Positions 1 through 7,820 of a DNA stretch of 29,337 bases are shown piece by piece (positions within the stretch are counted from its first letter, which is position 1; each line of letters starts with the position of its first letter). The stretch is from UMGS1370 sp046957575. Lineage in GTDB: Bacteria; Bacillota; Clostridia; Lachnospirales; Lachnospiraceae. The notes beneath the pieces were generated by a model. That model did not search any database. It had not been told where the DNA came from and saw only the letters and a list, made by a program, of their open reading frames with translations. The DNA lies in assembly GCA_046957575.1 (NCBI GenBank), contig JBKUOG010000032.1, positions 1 to 29,337 of the forward strand, in the 5' to 3' direction. Made by a program: the position numbers and the translations under genes.

Positions 1-593
1 GTGAAATCTGGGCTGCTGGTTTAGTTGACGGCAAAGGCAATGTAAACTCCAGCGAACTGAAAAATATTCCAGAAGGCTACAAGCTGAAAGTTGTCGGTGA
101 CTTCTACTATGACGGCGGCAGCGAACTCCGCATCCAGGTGGTTCCAGAGCATACCTATGGCGGTATGGTTAACGTAGTTTACTTCTGTGAAGAAACCAAC
201 TCCGTCTGGGCGAACGGTGAAATCTGGGCTGCTGGTTTAGTTGACGGCAAAGGCAATGTAAACTCCAGCGAGCTGAAAAATATTCCGGAAGGCTACAAGC
301 TGAAAGTTGTCGGTGACTTCTACTATGACGGCGGCGATGAACTCCGCATCCAGGTGGTTCCAGAGCATACCTACGGCGGTATGGTTAACGTAGTTTACTT
401 CTGTGAAGAAAACAATCATGTATGGGCGAACGGCGAAATCTGGGCTGCTGGCTTAGTTGACGGCAAAGGCAATGTAAACTCCAGCGAGCTGACCACCATT
501 CCTGCAGGTTTTAAACTGAAAGTTGTAGGTGATTTCTACTATGACGGCGGCGATGAACTCCGCATTGAAGTAGTTCCCCTGTTATTCAAATAA
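1..593 (+). repeat. 216-bp in-frame tandem repeat, at least 2.7 copies
   Basis: The sequence beginning at base 1 recurs at 217 and again at 433, an exact 216-bp period (72 codons). Copies 1 and 2 are almost identical at DNA level, with only scattered synonymous differences and a Ser/Asp change in the GG(S/D)EL motif. The last copy has more changes and is cut short at the stop codon. The near-identity points to recent duplication or gene conversion, so the copy number may vary between strains and may be hard to assemble. Confidence 0.93.
3..593 (+). CDS. Repeat-containing protein of unknown function, 3' end only
   Basis: The reading frame is open from the left edge and ends with TAA at 591-593, giving 196 residues of C-terminus; the true start lies outside the window. 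The protein is built of a 72-residue unit with the key pieces EIWAAGLVDGKGNVNSSEL, GYKLKVVGDFYYDGG, ELRIQVVPEHTYGG and MVNVVYFCEE. Two full units and a truncated final one are visible, the last diverging (TTIPAG, ELRIEVVP) and ending in PLLFK. No membrane segment, LPXTG sorting signal, or cell-wall domain is present in this part. The units alternate short hydrophobic stretches with Gly/Asp turns, which fits a beta-rich surface or secreted repeat protein, but I recognise no named family. An ATG at 138 is internal to the repeat and is unlikely to be the start. Confidence is high that this is coding, low for any function. Confidence 0.8.
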   Translation, partial: EIWAAGLVDGKGNVNSSELKNIPEGYKLKVVGDFYYDGGSELRIQVVPEHTYGGMVNVVYFCEETNSVWANGEIWAAGLVDGKGNVNSSELKNIPEGYKLKVVGDFYYDGGDELRIQVVPEHTYGGMVNVVYFCEENNHVWANGEIWAAGLVDGKGNVNSSELTTIPAGFKLKVVGDFYYDGGDELRIEVVPLLFK

Positions 594-661
594 TTCTATG
601 ATACCAGGAGCAAAAGCCTTTTGCCCCCAGCATCATTCCGTAGTTATTCAGGCAGTTTCTC

Positions 662-701
662 AATAGATGCGGCCCCGGGAAAATCCGGGGCCGCATCTAT
701 T
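662..701. terminator. Bidirectional hairpin terminator between convergent genes
   Basis: A perfect 17-bp GC-rich stem (662-678 pairing with 685-701, core GCGGCCCCGG) encloses a 6-nt loop. It lies between the stop of the rightward repeat protein (593) and the stop of the leftward CAP protein (715), so it can serve both. Neither side has a long T run, so efficiency relies on stem strength. A weaker inverted repeat (GGAGCAAAAG with CTTTTGCCCC) lies at 607-627. Confidence 0.8.
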
Positions 702-714
702 ACCCTATATCATT

Positions 715-1926
715 CTATCTTGGTGTTCCAAACATCTGAACCCAGTATTTTCTGCCATTCTTTTTATAGCATCCCACACCAATTTCCTCAAATGAAGATT
801 TCAAAATATTGGCTCTGTGACCAGAAGAATTCATCCAGCCATTCATTACATGCTCCGGACTTGTATACCCTTCTGCAATATTTTCTCCCACTCTGCTGTA
901 TTCATACTGGTCGTCCAATATAGAAAAGCAGCTTGTGCCGTCTGGTCTGGTATGAGAGAACTTCTCTATCAGCTCTTTCGACCGAGTTTCACTGCACTCC
1001 ATTAAAGTTTCATTTATTGACAGCGGATTTAGACCTTCTTTTTCACGTTCTGCATTTACAAGATCCACTACCTGCTCTGCCAGTTCCCGATCCAATCCAT
1101 CTGCTTTTGTATCATTCTGTCCCTGACTGTTTCCGTTTTGACTGCTGCCCTGGTTGTCCGGATTTTGGCTGCTGCTCTGACCGTTTCCGCTTTGGCCGCT
1201 TCCGCTCTGGTTTCCATTGTCTTTACTGCTTCCAGAAGAAGGTCTGTCATAGTCCTCATTTTCATAATCCCACTCATCTACCACATCCAGGATTACGCCC
1301 TTTGAATTGACAATATATACTTCACCATCCAATGTAAAGTCTTTTGTTTTCAGCACTCCTTTTTCGCTGAAATAGTATTCGTCTCCATCAATTTCCGCAA
1401 ATCCTACTGTCGCATAACCGTCTTCGTCAAAATAATAGCGGCTGCTGTTAATGGTTTTCCAACGGTTCTTTACATAAGAGCCGTCTGAATTTTGATACCA
1501 GCGGCCAATGCCATCTTCCCTCCATCCAGCTTTGTTTTCCGGAGAGGTTGTCGTAGTGGTGTTATTTTTTTTCGCTGTATCTGCAGGCATCTTTTTTCCC
1601 ACACTCTCCAGCCATGCACCGGACGAATCCACCGTCCAGCCATCTGGAGTCACAGCATTGGCCCACATTGCACCTGACTCTTTATCTAAATAATACTGTT
1701 TTCCATTGTCCTCAATCCACCCGGTCTGCATGTACCCGTTTGCATCAAAATGATACCACTTTCCACTGGCCGGATCCTGAAACCAGTTATTTACAGGATA
1801 CGTCTTGTCTTCTCTCTCATACCACCAGCCTTCTTCAGTTTCCTGCCACCCTGCTGCTAAAGCGGTGCCGCTGATGCCAAGAGAAACTGCCAGCGCTGAT
1901 ACTGTAATTAAAATTTGCTTTTTCAC
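715..1926 (-). CDS. Secreted cell-wall-binding CAP/SCP-domain protein
   Basis: Predicted extracellular protein of 403 residues that attaches to the cell wall through aromatic repeats and carries a C-terminal CAP (SCP/PR-1) domain. I start it at GTG 1926 because a GGAGGA site (1934-1939) lies 7 nt upstream and the product then begins with a normal signal peptide (VKKQILIT..., cleavage near ALAAG). A longer frame from ATG 1947 would include the ribosome site and is unlikely. Order: signal peptide 1-25; Trp/Tyr/Gly-rich wall-binding repeats about 27-108 and 134-212 (GWWYE, KWYHFDANGYMQTGW, RYYFDEDGY, EYYFSEKG); low-complexity Ser/Gly/Asn/Gln linker about 229-276; CAP domain about 278-403 with the family landmarks FSHTRPDG, GENIAEG and SSGHRANIL. 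Bacterial CAP domains have varied or unknown activities, so no reaction is assigned. It is monocistronic, with its own promoter. Confidence 0.9.
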   Translation of the reverse strand: MKKQILITVSALAVSLGISGTALAAGWQETEEGWWYEREDKTYPVNNWFQDPASGKWYHFDANGYMQTGWIEDNGKQYYLDKESGAMWANAVTPDGWTVDSSGAWLESVGKKMPADTAKKNNTTTTTSPENKAGWREDGIGRWYQNSDGSYVKNRWKTINSSRYYFDEDGYATVGFAEIDGDEYYFSEKGVLKTKDFTLDGEVYIVNSKGVILDVVDEWDYENEDYDRPSSGSSKDNGNQSGSGQSGNGQSSSQNPDNQGSSQNGNSQGQNDTKADGLDRELAEQVVDLVNAEREKEGLNPLSINETLMECSETRSKELIEKFSHTRPDGTSCFSILDDQYEYSRVGENIAEGYTSPEHVMNGWMNSSGHRANILKSSFEEIGVGCYKKNGRKYWVQMFGTPR

Positions 1927-2012
1927 TTCATTTTCCTCCAATTCCATATTTTTCCAGCAAGCTTAACACATAGTTTCTGCTGTTTTCCTGCTGTCCCGAA
2001 TTACTTACCTTT

Positions 2013-2040
2013 ATTATATCAAAAAAGTCAGGATAATCAA
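2013..2040 (-). promoter_or_regulatory. Promoter of the CAP protein gene
   Basis: On the minus strand TTGATT (2035-2040) is followed by 16 nt and a perfect TATAAT (2013-2018). It lies about 90 bp upstream of the GTG start at 1926, downstream of the ATP synthase terminator, which separates the two transcription units. Confidence 0.65.
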
Positions 2041-2046
2041 CTGACA

Positions 2047-2092
2047 AAAACAGCTTTCCTGCCAGCAAAAATACTGACAAAAAAGCTGTTTT
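2047..2092 (-). terminator. Rho-independent terminator of the ATP synthase operon
   Basis: Reading the minus strand, AAAACAGCTT (2083-2092) pairs with AAGCTGTTTT (2047-2056), with further inner pairing of GTCAG and CTGGC, followed by TTTTTG. It starts about 20 bp after the atpC stop codon, where an operon terminator is expected. Confidence 0.8.
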
Positions 2093-2112
2093 ATAATCTT
2101 TTATCCTGTTAT

Positions 2113-2511
2113 TTATTTTCGCACTTCCAAACGCACCATAGCTCGCTTTAAAGCCAGTTCTGCTCTGGTTGCATCCACCTCAGCACTGTGGCTCTTAAGC
2201 CGCCTTTCTGCGCGGACGCGGGCCTCTTCTGCACGTTTTACGTCAATTTCTTCCGGCCATTCTACCACTTCTGCCATAATTGTAATCTCTTCCGGCATTA
2301 CCTGGATGAATCCGGACATCAGCGCCGCCTCGCGGCTCTCCCCATCTTTATGAATCCGGAGAATGCCGGGGGCAACGACAGCGGTCAGCGGAATATGACC
2401 TTTATAAATACCAACGTCTCCTTCTGTGGTGGTCAATTCCACCATAGAAGCCTCTCCCTCGTAAAAATTCTCATCCGGAGTGATAATCTGCAAACGGAAT
2501 TCCTCTGCCAT
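2113..2511 (-). CDS. atpC: F1Fo ATP synthase epsilon subunit
   Basis: 132-residue epsilon subunit of the central rotor stalk, which couples gamma rotation to the c-ring and can inhibit ATP hydrolysis. The N-terminal beta-sandwich (about 1-85) shows the typical FRLQIITPDENFYEGEASMVEL, TTEGDVGIYKGHIPLTAV and SGFIQVMPEEITIMAE. The C-terminal helical hairpin (about 90-132) is rich in Arg/Ala/Glu. Length is normal. An AGGAGGG site sits 6 nt before ATG 2511 and overlaps the end of atpD (stop at 2523), so translation is probably coupled. It is the last gene of the operon, 20 bp before the terminator. Confidence 0.96.
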   Translation of the reverse strand: MAEEFRLQIITPDENFYEGEASMVELTTTEGDVGIYKGHIPLTAVVAPGILRIHKDGESREAALMSGFIQVMPEEITIMAEVVEWPEEIDVKRAEEARVRAERRLKSHSAEVDATRAELALKRAMVRLEVRK

Positions 2512-2522
2512 AATCAGCCCTC

Positions 2523-3914
2523 CTATTTCACGCGGGCAAGAACATCATCAATATTACCTGCATTTAAGAACAAGTTCTCTGGAATGTCGTCGTGCTTGCC
2601 TTCCAGAATCTCCTTAAATCCCTGGACCGTCTCGCTTAACGGCACATAACGGCCTTCCAGCCCGGTAAACTGTCCGGCAACAAAGAATGGCTGAGATAAG
2701 AATCTCTGAATCTTTCTTGCGCGGGATACAGTCAGCTTATCTTCTTCGGAAAGCTCGTCCATACCTAACATGGCAATAATATCCTGAAGTTCTTTATACT
2801 TCTGAAGAACTTCCTGAACACCGCGGGCCACATTATAATGTTCTTCACCGATAATGCGGGGATCCAGGATTCTGGAAGAAGATTCCAGCGGATCCACTGC
2901 CGGGTAAATACCAAGTTCCACGATAGAACGGCTTAATACAGTGGTCGCATCCAAATGGGCAAAGGTATTGGCAGGAGCCGGGTCTGTCAGGTCATCTGCA
3001 GGCACATAAACTGCCTGTACAGAGGTAATAGAACCGTTCTTTGTAGAGGTAATACGCTCCTGAAGAGCGCCCATCTCTGTCTGCAGAGTCGGCTGATAGC
3101 CTACTGCGGAAGGCATACGTCCCAACAGAGCGGATACCTCGGATCCAGCCTGGGTAAAACGGAAAATATTGTCAATAAAAAGCAGGACGTCTTTTCCGCC
3201 CTTATCGCGGAAGTATTCCGCCATGGTTAAGCCGGTCAGACCAACTCTCATACGCGCTCCCGGCGGCTCGTTCATCTGGCCGAATACCATAGTGGTCTTA
3301 TTAATAACGCCGGATTCCTGCATCTCGTGGTAAAGGTCATTTCCCTCTCTGGTACGTTCGCCTACACCCGTAAATACAGAATATCCGCCATGCTCTGTGG
3401 CGATGTTGCGGATCAGTTCCTGAATTAAAACGGTCTTTCCTACACCTGCACCGCCGAACAGACCAATCTTACCGCCCTTTTGATATGGGCAGAGAAGGTC
3501 AACTACTTTAATGCCAGTTTCCAGAATTTCCGTCTCTGTAGACTGCTCTTCAAAAGTTGGGGCTTTTCTATGGATGGGAAGATACTCCTCTACCTCTGGC
3601 TGAGGCTTATTGTCGATTGCATCGCCTAAAACATTAAAAATACGTCCCAGGGTGTTCTCGCCTACCGGAACCGAAATCGGCGCGCCAGTAGCCACAGCGT
3701 CCATACCACGAACCAGACCATCGGTTGTGCCCATGGCGATACAACGCACTGTATCATCGCCAAGATGCTGGGATACTTCAACCGTCAGCTTGCTGCCGTC
3801 TGCAAGAGGTACCTGAATGGCCTCATTAATTTCCGGCAGCTTGCCCTGGCTGAACTTAATATCCAACACAGCGCCGATAATCTGTGTAATCTTACCTGTG
3901 TTCTGTTCTGCCAT
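2523..3914 (-). CDS. atpD: F1Fo ATP synthase beta subunit (catalytic)
   Basis: 463-residue catalytic subunit that makes ATP from ADP and phosphate at the F1 beta/alpha interfaces. The Walker A loop GGAGVGKTVLIQEL, the catalytic glutamate segment GVGERTREGNDLYHEM, the Walker B region VLLFIDNIFRF, the ALLGRMPSAVGYQPTL loop and the DELSEED lever are all present, so the protein should be active. Length matches the family. ATG 3914 follows AAGGAGA by 6 nt. It lies between atpG (78 bp upstream, the gap holding a small inverted repeat) and atpC (11 bp downstream). Confidence 0.98.
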   Translation of the reverse strand: MAEQNTGKITQIIGAVLDIKFSQGKLPEINEAIQVPLADGSKLTVEVSQHLGDDTVRCIAMGTTDGLVRGMDAVATGAPISVPVGENTLGRIFNVLGDAIDNKPQPEVEEYLPIHRKAPTFEEQSTETEILETGIKVVDLLCPYQKGGKIGLFGGAGVGKTVLIQELIRNIATEHGGYSVFTGVGERTREGNDLYHEMQESGVINKTTMVFGQMNEPPGARMRVGLTGLTMAEYFRDKGGKDVLLFIDNIFRFTQAGSEVSALLGRMPSAVGYQPTLQTEMGALQERITSTKNGSITSVQAVYVPADDLTDPAPANTFAHLDATTVLSRSIVELGIYPAVDPLESSSRILDPRIIGEEHYNVARGVQEVLQKYKELQDIIAMLGMDELSEEDKLTVSRARKIQRFLSQPFFVAGQFTGLEGRYVPLSETVQGFKEILEGKHDDIPENLFLNAGNIDDVLARVK

Positions 3915-3948
3915 CTTGTTTCTCCTTACATAAAATTTACTAAAAAAT

Positions 3949-3995
3949 GGTAACTGTTCAGGACGCGCATCTTACCGCCCGGCCTGAACCGGTTA
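3949..3995. repeat. 47-bp inverted repeat between atpG and atpD, MITE-like ends
   Basis: GGTAACTGTTCAGG (3949-3962) is matched by CCTGAACCGGTTA (3983-3995), allowing one bulged base, around a 20-nt centre. The outer bases and the GCATCTT..GCCC stretch inside resemble the left end of the 151-bp MITE-like element at 19273, which begins GTAACAGTTCAGCCATGC, so I read it as a probable internally deleted copy. It overlaps the atpG stop codon (3993-3995) and would form a hairpin in the atp mRNA. Confidence 0.6.
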
Positions 3996-4847
3996 TGAAA
4001 TCGCATTTGCGCCTGCAATGATTTCTGTCAGCTCCTGAGTAATGGAATCCTGTCTTGCCCGGTTGTACTGAAGGCTTAAAGAATCTATCATTTCCTCAGC
4101 ATTGCTGGTTGCCGAATCCATGGCCGTCATACGCGCGCCGTTCTCACTGGCCACTGCCTCAAGAAGTGCGCCATAAATCAGACTGCTCACATATTTGGGG
4201 ATGATGGCGCTTAGGACCTCATCCTCATTAGGCTCATAGTTCATAAGCAGCGTATCGGATTCCTCTGCTGAAAAATCCATCTCCACCGGAAGCAGCTTGA
4301 TTAACTTTGGAATGTGAACCACTGTATTTTTAAAGGAAGTATAGGCCAGATAAATCTCGCCAATTTCCCCTCTGGCAAATTCATCTAAAAGTTCCAGGGT
4401 CAAATCTGCCGCATCCCGGTACATAGGTTCATTGATCACATCCGAGTAATCCCTTTTAATCTGATACCCATTGCGCACCAGACCGTCGCGGCCTTTGCGC
4501 CCAATGGCATAGATGCAGGTATCCTCCGGTGGGGTCTGTTCGCTTCCGGCCAGCAGTTTCACAATACTGCTGTTGTAGCCGCCTGCCAGTCCTCTATTGG
4601 AAGTAATGGCAATGACCGCCTTCTTCCTGGAACCGCTGGGGCGAAGATACTTGTGATCAAGGTTTCCGGATTTGCGCAGCATCGATCCGATGGTCGCATA
4701 CATTATATCGGAATACGGCCTGGATGCTTCTGCTTTGGTTCTGGATTTCTGCAGTTTTACAGTGGAAACCAGCTTCATGGCCTTGGTAATCTGCTGCGTA
4801 CTCTGGATACTGGCGCGTCTGCGTTTAATATCTCTCATGGATGCCAT
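3993..4847 (-). CDS. atpG: F1Fo ATP synthase gamma subunit
   Basis: 284-residue central rotor shaft of F1. The N-terminal helix (MASMRDIKRRRASIQSTQQI, then TKAMKLVSTVKLQKS) and the C-terminal helix (ENGARMTAMDSATSNAEEMI, then LSLQYNRARQDSITQELTEI) that form the coiled-coil shaft are both clear, with the Rossmann-like middle (AVIAITSNRGLAGGYNS) between. Start ATG 4847 has AGGTG 7 nt upstream; an internal ATG three codons later is the alternative. The last codons and stop lie within a short inverted repeat (3949-3995), so the C-terminus may have been altered by that element, although it ends at a usual position for the family (GANAIS). Confidence 0.96.
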   Translation of the reverse strand: MASMRDIKRRRASIQSTQQITKAMKLVSTVKLQKSRTKAEASRPYSDIMYATIGSMLRKSGNLDHKYLRPSGSRKKAVIAITSNRGLAGGYNSSIVKLLAGSEQTPPEDTCIYAIGRKGRDGLVRNGYQIKRDYSDVINEPMYRDAADLTLELLDEFARGEIGEIYLAYTSFKNTVVHIPKLIKLLPVEMDFSAEESDTLLMNYEPNEDEVLSAIIPKYVSSLIYGALLEAVASENGARMTAMDSATSNAEEMIDSLSLQYNRARQDSITQELTEIIAGANAIS

Positions 4848-4865
4848 GATTTGTCACCTGCCTAT

Positions 4866-6368
4866 CTACATCTGCGCTTTGCATTCTGTGATTGCTTTTA
4901 CCAGCAATTCCTCTGTTTCCGGAGTAATTTCTTTGGTTTCCCGGATGCTTGCCGGAATCTCCGGATACTTTTTATCTATGAATTTAAAGAGTTCCTTTTC
5001 AAAATCCAGCACCTTAACGGTCGGGATATCTAACAGGTACTTCTTGGTTGCTGCATAGATAATGATAACCTGATACTCAACTGGCATTGGCTGATACTGG
5101 CCCTGTTTTAATACCTCTTTGATTCTCTCGCCCTGGGCAAGCTGTTCCTTGGTGCTTGCATCCAGTTCGGAACCAAACTGGGCAAAGGATGCCAGCTCGC
5201 GGTACTGGGCAAGTTCCACACGGATCGGGGCCGCAATCTTCTTAATTGCCTTAATCTGTGCTGCGCCGCCTACTCTGGATACAGACAAACCTGCGTTGAT
5301 TGCAGGACGGAAACCGGAGTTAAACATCTCTGTCTCCAGATAAATCTGACCGTCTGTAATGGAAATTACGTTGGTCGGAATATAAGCAGAAACGTCGCCT
5401 GCCTGGGTCTCAATAATCGGAAGAGCCGTTAAAGAACCGCCTCCCAGTTCGTCAGACAGCTTGGACGCACGCTCTAACAGTCTGGAGTGCAGATAGAATA
5501 CGTCTCCAGGATATGCCTCACGTCCCGGCGGTCTCTTGAGCAGAAGGGAAAGGGTACGGTAAGCGGCTGCGTGTTTACTTAAGTCATCATAAACAACCAG
5601 TACGTCCTCGCCGTTTTCCATCCATTCCTCGCCGATTGCACAGCCGGAATACGGAGCAATATACTGTAAAGGAGCCAGGTCAGATGCAGTAGAAACGACT
5701 ACGGTGGTGTAATCCATAGCGCCAAACTCATCCAGCGTCTTTACAATATTCGCTACTGTAGAAGCTTTCTGTCCAATAGCGACATAAATACAGTGAACGC
5801 CCTGTCCTTTCTGGTTAATAATGGTATCAATGGCAATCGCCGTCTTACCTGTCTGACGGTCGCCAATAATCAGCTCACGCTGTCCTCTTCCGATCGGAAT
5901 CATGGCGTCAATAGCCTTGATACCGGTCTGCAGCGGAGTATCTACGGATTTTCTCTCAATTACACCATGGGCAACCCGCTCAATGCGGCGGAATTTGCCC
6001 GTCTCAATGGGGCCTTTGCCATCAATAGGCTGTCCCAGAGCGTTTACAACGCGGCCTGTCAGCGCATCGCCTACCGGCACTTCCACAACTCGGCCTGTGG
6101 TCTTTACCATATCGCCTTCACTGATGTTTTTTGTATCACCAAGAAGAACGGCGCCTACGTTGTCTTCCTCCAGGTTTAAAACCATGCCGTAGATTTCTCC
6201 TGGGAACTCCAGAAGTTCTCCCTGCATTGCCTTTTCAAGACCGTGGATTCGCGCGATACCGTCTGCGACCTGGATAACGGTACCCACATCAGAGACTTCC
6301 AGCTTTGTTGAATATTTCTCAATCTGCTCTTTAATCACAGAGCTGATTTCTTCTGGTCTTAAATTCAT
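4866..6368 (-). CDS. atpA: F1Fo ATP synthase alpha subunit
   Basis: Non-catalytic nucleotide-binding partner of beta in the F1 hexamer, 500 residues from ATG 6368. The P-loop GDRQTGKTAIAID, the PGREAYPGDVFYLHSRLLER segment and the VGGAAQIKA loop with the conserved arginine region (SVSRVGG) identify it. I chose ATG 6368 (MNLRPEEISSVIKEQI), the usual start in the family. An in-frame GTG at 6383 would add five residues. Neither has ideal spacing: AAGAAGGTG lies 12 nt before the ATG and overlaps the GTG. The gene is 18 bp upstream of atpG and 51 bp downstream of atpH. Confidence 0.97.
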   Translation of the reverse strand: MNLRPEEISSVIKEQIEKYSTKLEVSDVGTVIQVADGIARIHGLEKAMQGELLEFPGEIYGMVLNLEEDNVGAVLLGDTKNISEGDMVKTTGRVVEVPVGDALTGRVVNALGQPIDGKGPIETGKFRRIERVAHGVIERKSVDTPLQTGIKAIDAMIPIGRGQRELIIGDRQTGKTAIAIDTIINQKGQGVHCIYVAIGQKASTVANIVKTLDEFGAMDYTTVVVSTASDLAPLQYIAPYSGCAIGEEWMENGEDVLVVYDDLSKHAAAYRTLSLLLKRPPGREAYPGDVFYLHSRLLERASKLSDELGGGSLTALPIIETQAGDVSAYIPTNVISITDGQIYLETEMFNSGFRPAINAGLSVSRVGGAAQIKAIKKIAAPIRVELAQYRELASFAQFGSELDASTKEQLAQGERIKEVLKQGQYQPMPVEYQVIIIYAATKKYLLDIPTVKVLDFEKELFKFIDKKYPEIPASIRETKEITPETEELLVKAITECKAQM

Positions 6369-6419
6369 AACTGAGGTTCGCACCTTCTTTCTGTTATCAG
6401 TAATGGTTCGGCTGTCAAA

Positions 6420-6968
6420 TCAAGCCAGCCGGACGGTCAAGAGCTGTTTTTTCAGCTCATAGAGCTGGGTTTTAATACTGCTGTCCACCACCCGATCGCC
6501 GATACGGATAACCATACCGCCGATTAAGCCTGGATCTACAGTATATTCCATCTCAAACTCCACATAAGGAGTGGTTTCTAACAGCTTCGCCTTTACCGCA
6601 GCTTTCTGCTCATCCCGTAGAGCTACTGCGCTTGTAACGGAAGCCGTACCAATTTTTTTATATTCCCGGACCGCCTGAATAAAATAATCCAGAATCATCG
6701 GGATTTCTTTTTGCCTGCCCTTGTCAACAATGATTGTCAAGAAGCCCATCATCTCATCCGAGACTCTTCCGGAGAAAACATTCTCCATGACGGAAATCTT
6801 CTCTTCCTTTACAATCTGAGGATGATTCAGCGCATCCATAAGCTTCGGGTTGTCCCGGAAAATGCTGCATAAGGCCTGGGCTTCTTCGTAGACTGCTTCC
6901 AGATTTTGTTTATCCAAAGCCGCCTCAAACAATGCATCGCCGTATACCTTTGCTATCAGCTTTGCCAT
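6420..6968 (-). CDS. atpH: F1Fo ATP synthase delta subunit
   Basis: 182-residue OSCP/delta subunit that joins the peripheral b stalk to the top of F1. The N-terminal helical domain (KVYGDALFEAALDKQNLEAV) and the C-terminal segment with DPGLIGGMVIRIGDRVVDSS, nearly invariant in the family, are present. ATG 6968 lies inside the end of atpF (13-bp overlap), so it is probably translated by coupling; GGAG occurs 14 nt upstream, inside the atpF coding sequence. Confidence 0.95.
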   Translation of the reverse strand: MAKLIAKVYGDALFEAALDKQNLEAVYEEAQALCSIFRDNPKLMDALNHPQIVKEEKISVMENVFSGRVSDEMMGFLTIIVDKGRQKEIPMILDYFIQAVREYKKIGTASVTSAVALRDEQKAAVKAKLLETTPYVEFEMEYTVDPGLIGGMVIRIGDRVVDSSIKTQLYELKKQLLTVRLA

Positions 6969-7471
6969 GTATTCTCACCCATCTCCTTCAGAGTCTCGTC
7001 AATCAATGCATCCTGAACCTTGGTATCAATGGAAGCTGCAACAACCTTGCCTGCCATTAAAGAAGCAATCGACACGACCTCCTGCTTCATCTCGTCCAAC
7101 GCTTTCTTTCTCTCCAGCTCGATTTCCTTGCCTGCGCGTTCTACGATTCTGGCTGCCTCCGCTCTGGCTTCGTCAAGAATCTCAGCCTCGCGGCGCTTTG
7201 CTTTTCTTCTGGCTTCTTCCAGGATAGCATCTGCTTCCTTGTTCACAGCCTTCAGCTTCGCGTCATACTCTGCCTTCATTTCTGCTGCGCTCTTCTGATC
7301 CAGAGCCGCCTGTTCCAGTTCGTCCGCAATCTTTTTGCGGCGCTTTTCCAGGAAGTCTCTGGCTGGGTTAAACAGCAGATAGGATAATGCAAAGAACAGG
7401 ATAAAGATATTAATTCCAGTCAGCACCGCATCGTGCAGCAACTGGGGGTCAAATCCAATTAACCGATCCAA
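6956..7471 (-). CDS. atpF: F1Fo ATP synthase b subunit
   Basis: 171-residue peripheral stalk subunit. A single N-terminal membrane helix (about 14-34, AVLTGINIFILFFALSYLLF) is followed by a long charged coiled coil (about 38-150, rich in Lys/Glu/Ala) that dimerises and grips delta. The start is TTG 7471: GGAGG (7479-7483) lies 7 nt upstream and no ATG exists near it. The 3' end overlaps atpH by 13 bp. The weak start codon may help set b below c in stoichiometry. Confidence 0.95.
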   Translation of the reverse strand: MDRLIGFDPQLLHDAVLTGINIFILFFALSYLLFNPARDFLEKRRKKIADELEQAALDQKSAAEMKAEYDAKLKAVNKEADAILEEARRKAKRREAEILDEARAEAARIVERAGKEIELERKKALDEMKQEVVSIASLMAGKVVAASIDTKVQDALIDETLKEMGENTWQS

Positions 7472-7523
7472 AATCTCGCCTCCTCTTGTGCTATTATCTT
7501 ATAATTGCCCGTTTTCCCGCAAA

Positions 7524-7778
7524 TCAACCGAATGGCTTAACGAACATCAGGATAATAGCAACAACCAGACCGTACAGACCAGTCGTCTCGGCAACTGCCT
7601 GTCCTAACAGCATGGTAGAAGTAATATCAGATTTTGCGCCCGGATTACGTCCAACTGCAGAAGCGCCGTAACCTGCGGCAATACCCTGACCTATACCAGG
7701 TCCGATACCGGCGATCATCGCCAGACCAGCACCGATAGCAGAACAACCATAGATAAAATCCTGACCTGAAAAATTCAT
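7524..7778 (-). CDS. atpE: F1Fo ATP synthase c subunit, sodium-type signature
   Basis: 84-residue proteolipid of the rotor ring: two membrane helices (about 9-36 and 55-80) joined by the polar loop GRNPGAK. The ion-binding carboxylate is Glu64. Alignment by eye with the Na+-binding c subunit of Ilyobacter tartaricus (Gln32, Val63, Glu65, Ser66, Thr67, Tyr70) gives Gln31, Val62, Glu64, Thr65, Thr66, Tyr69 here. All ligands are kept except a conservative Ser to Thr change. This suggests coupling to Na+ rather than H+, though selectivity was not tested. ATG 7778 follows GGAGG by 7 nt, a strong site suited to the most abundant subunit. Confidence 0.97.
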   Translation of the reverse strand: MNFSGQDFIYGCSAIGAGLAMIAGIGPGIGQGIAAGYGASAVGRNPGAKSDITSTMLLGQAVAETTGLYGLVVAIILMFVKPFG

Positions 7779-7820
7779 ATTGATTCCTCCTGTAATGAAA
7801 AATAAATTTGTAAAACTTTG

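Noticed and set aside
138..593. ATG 138 as the start of the repeat protein
   Set aside because: The frame is open upstream to the window edge and the ATG lies in the middle of a repeat unit, without a ribosome site.
5793..6192. Plus-strand frames of about 100-130 codons within atpA, atpD and the tct genes
   Set aside because: They are antisense shadows of well-conserved genes, with no ribosome sites or recognisable products.
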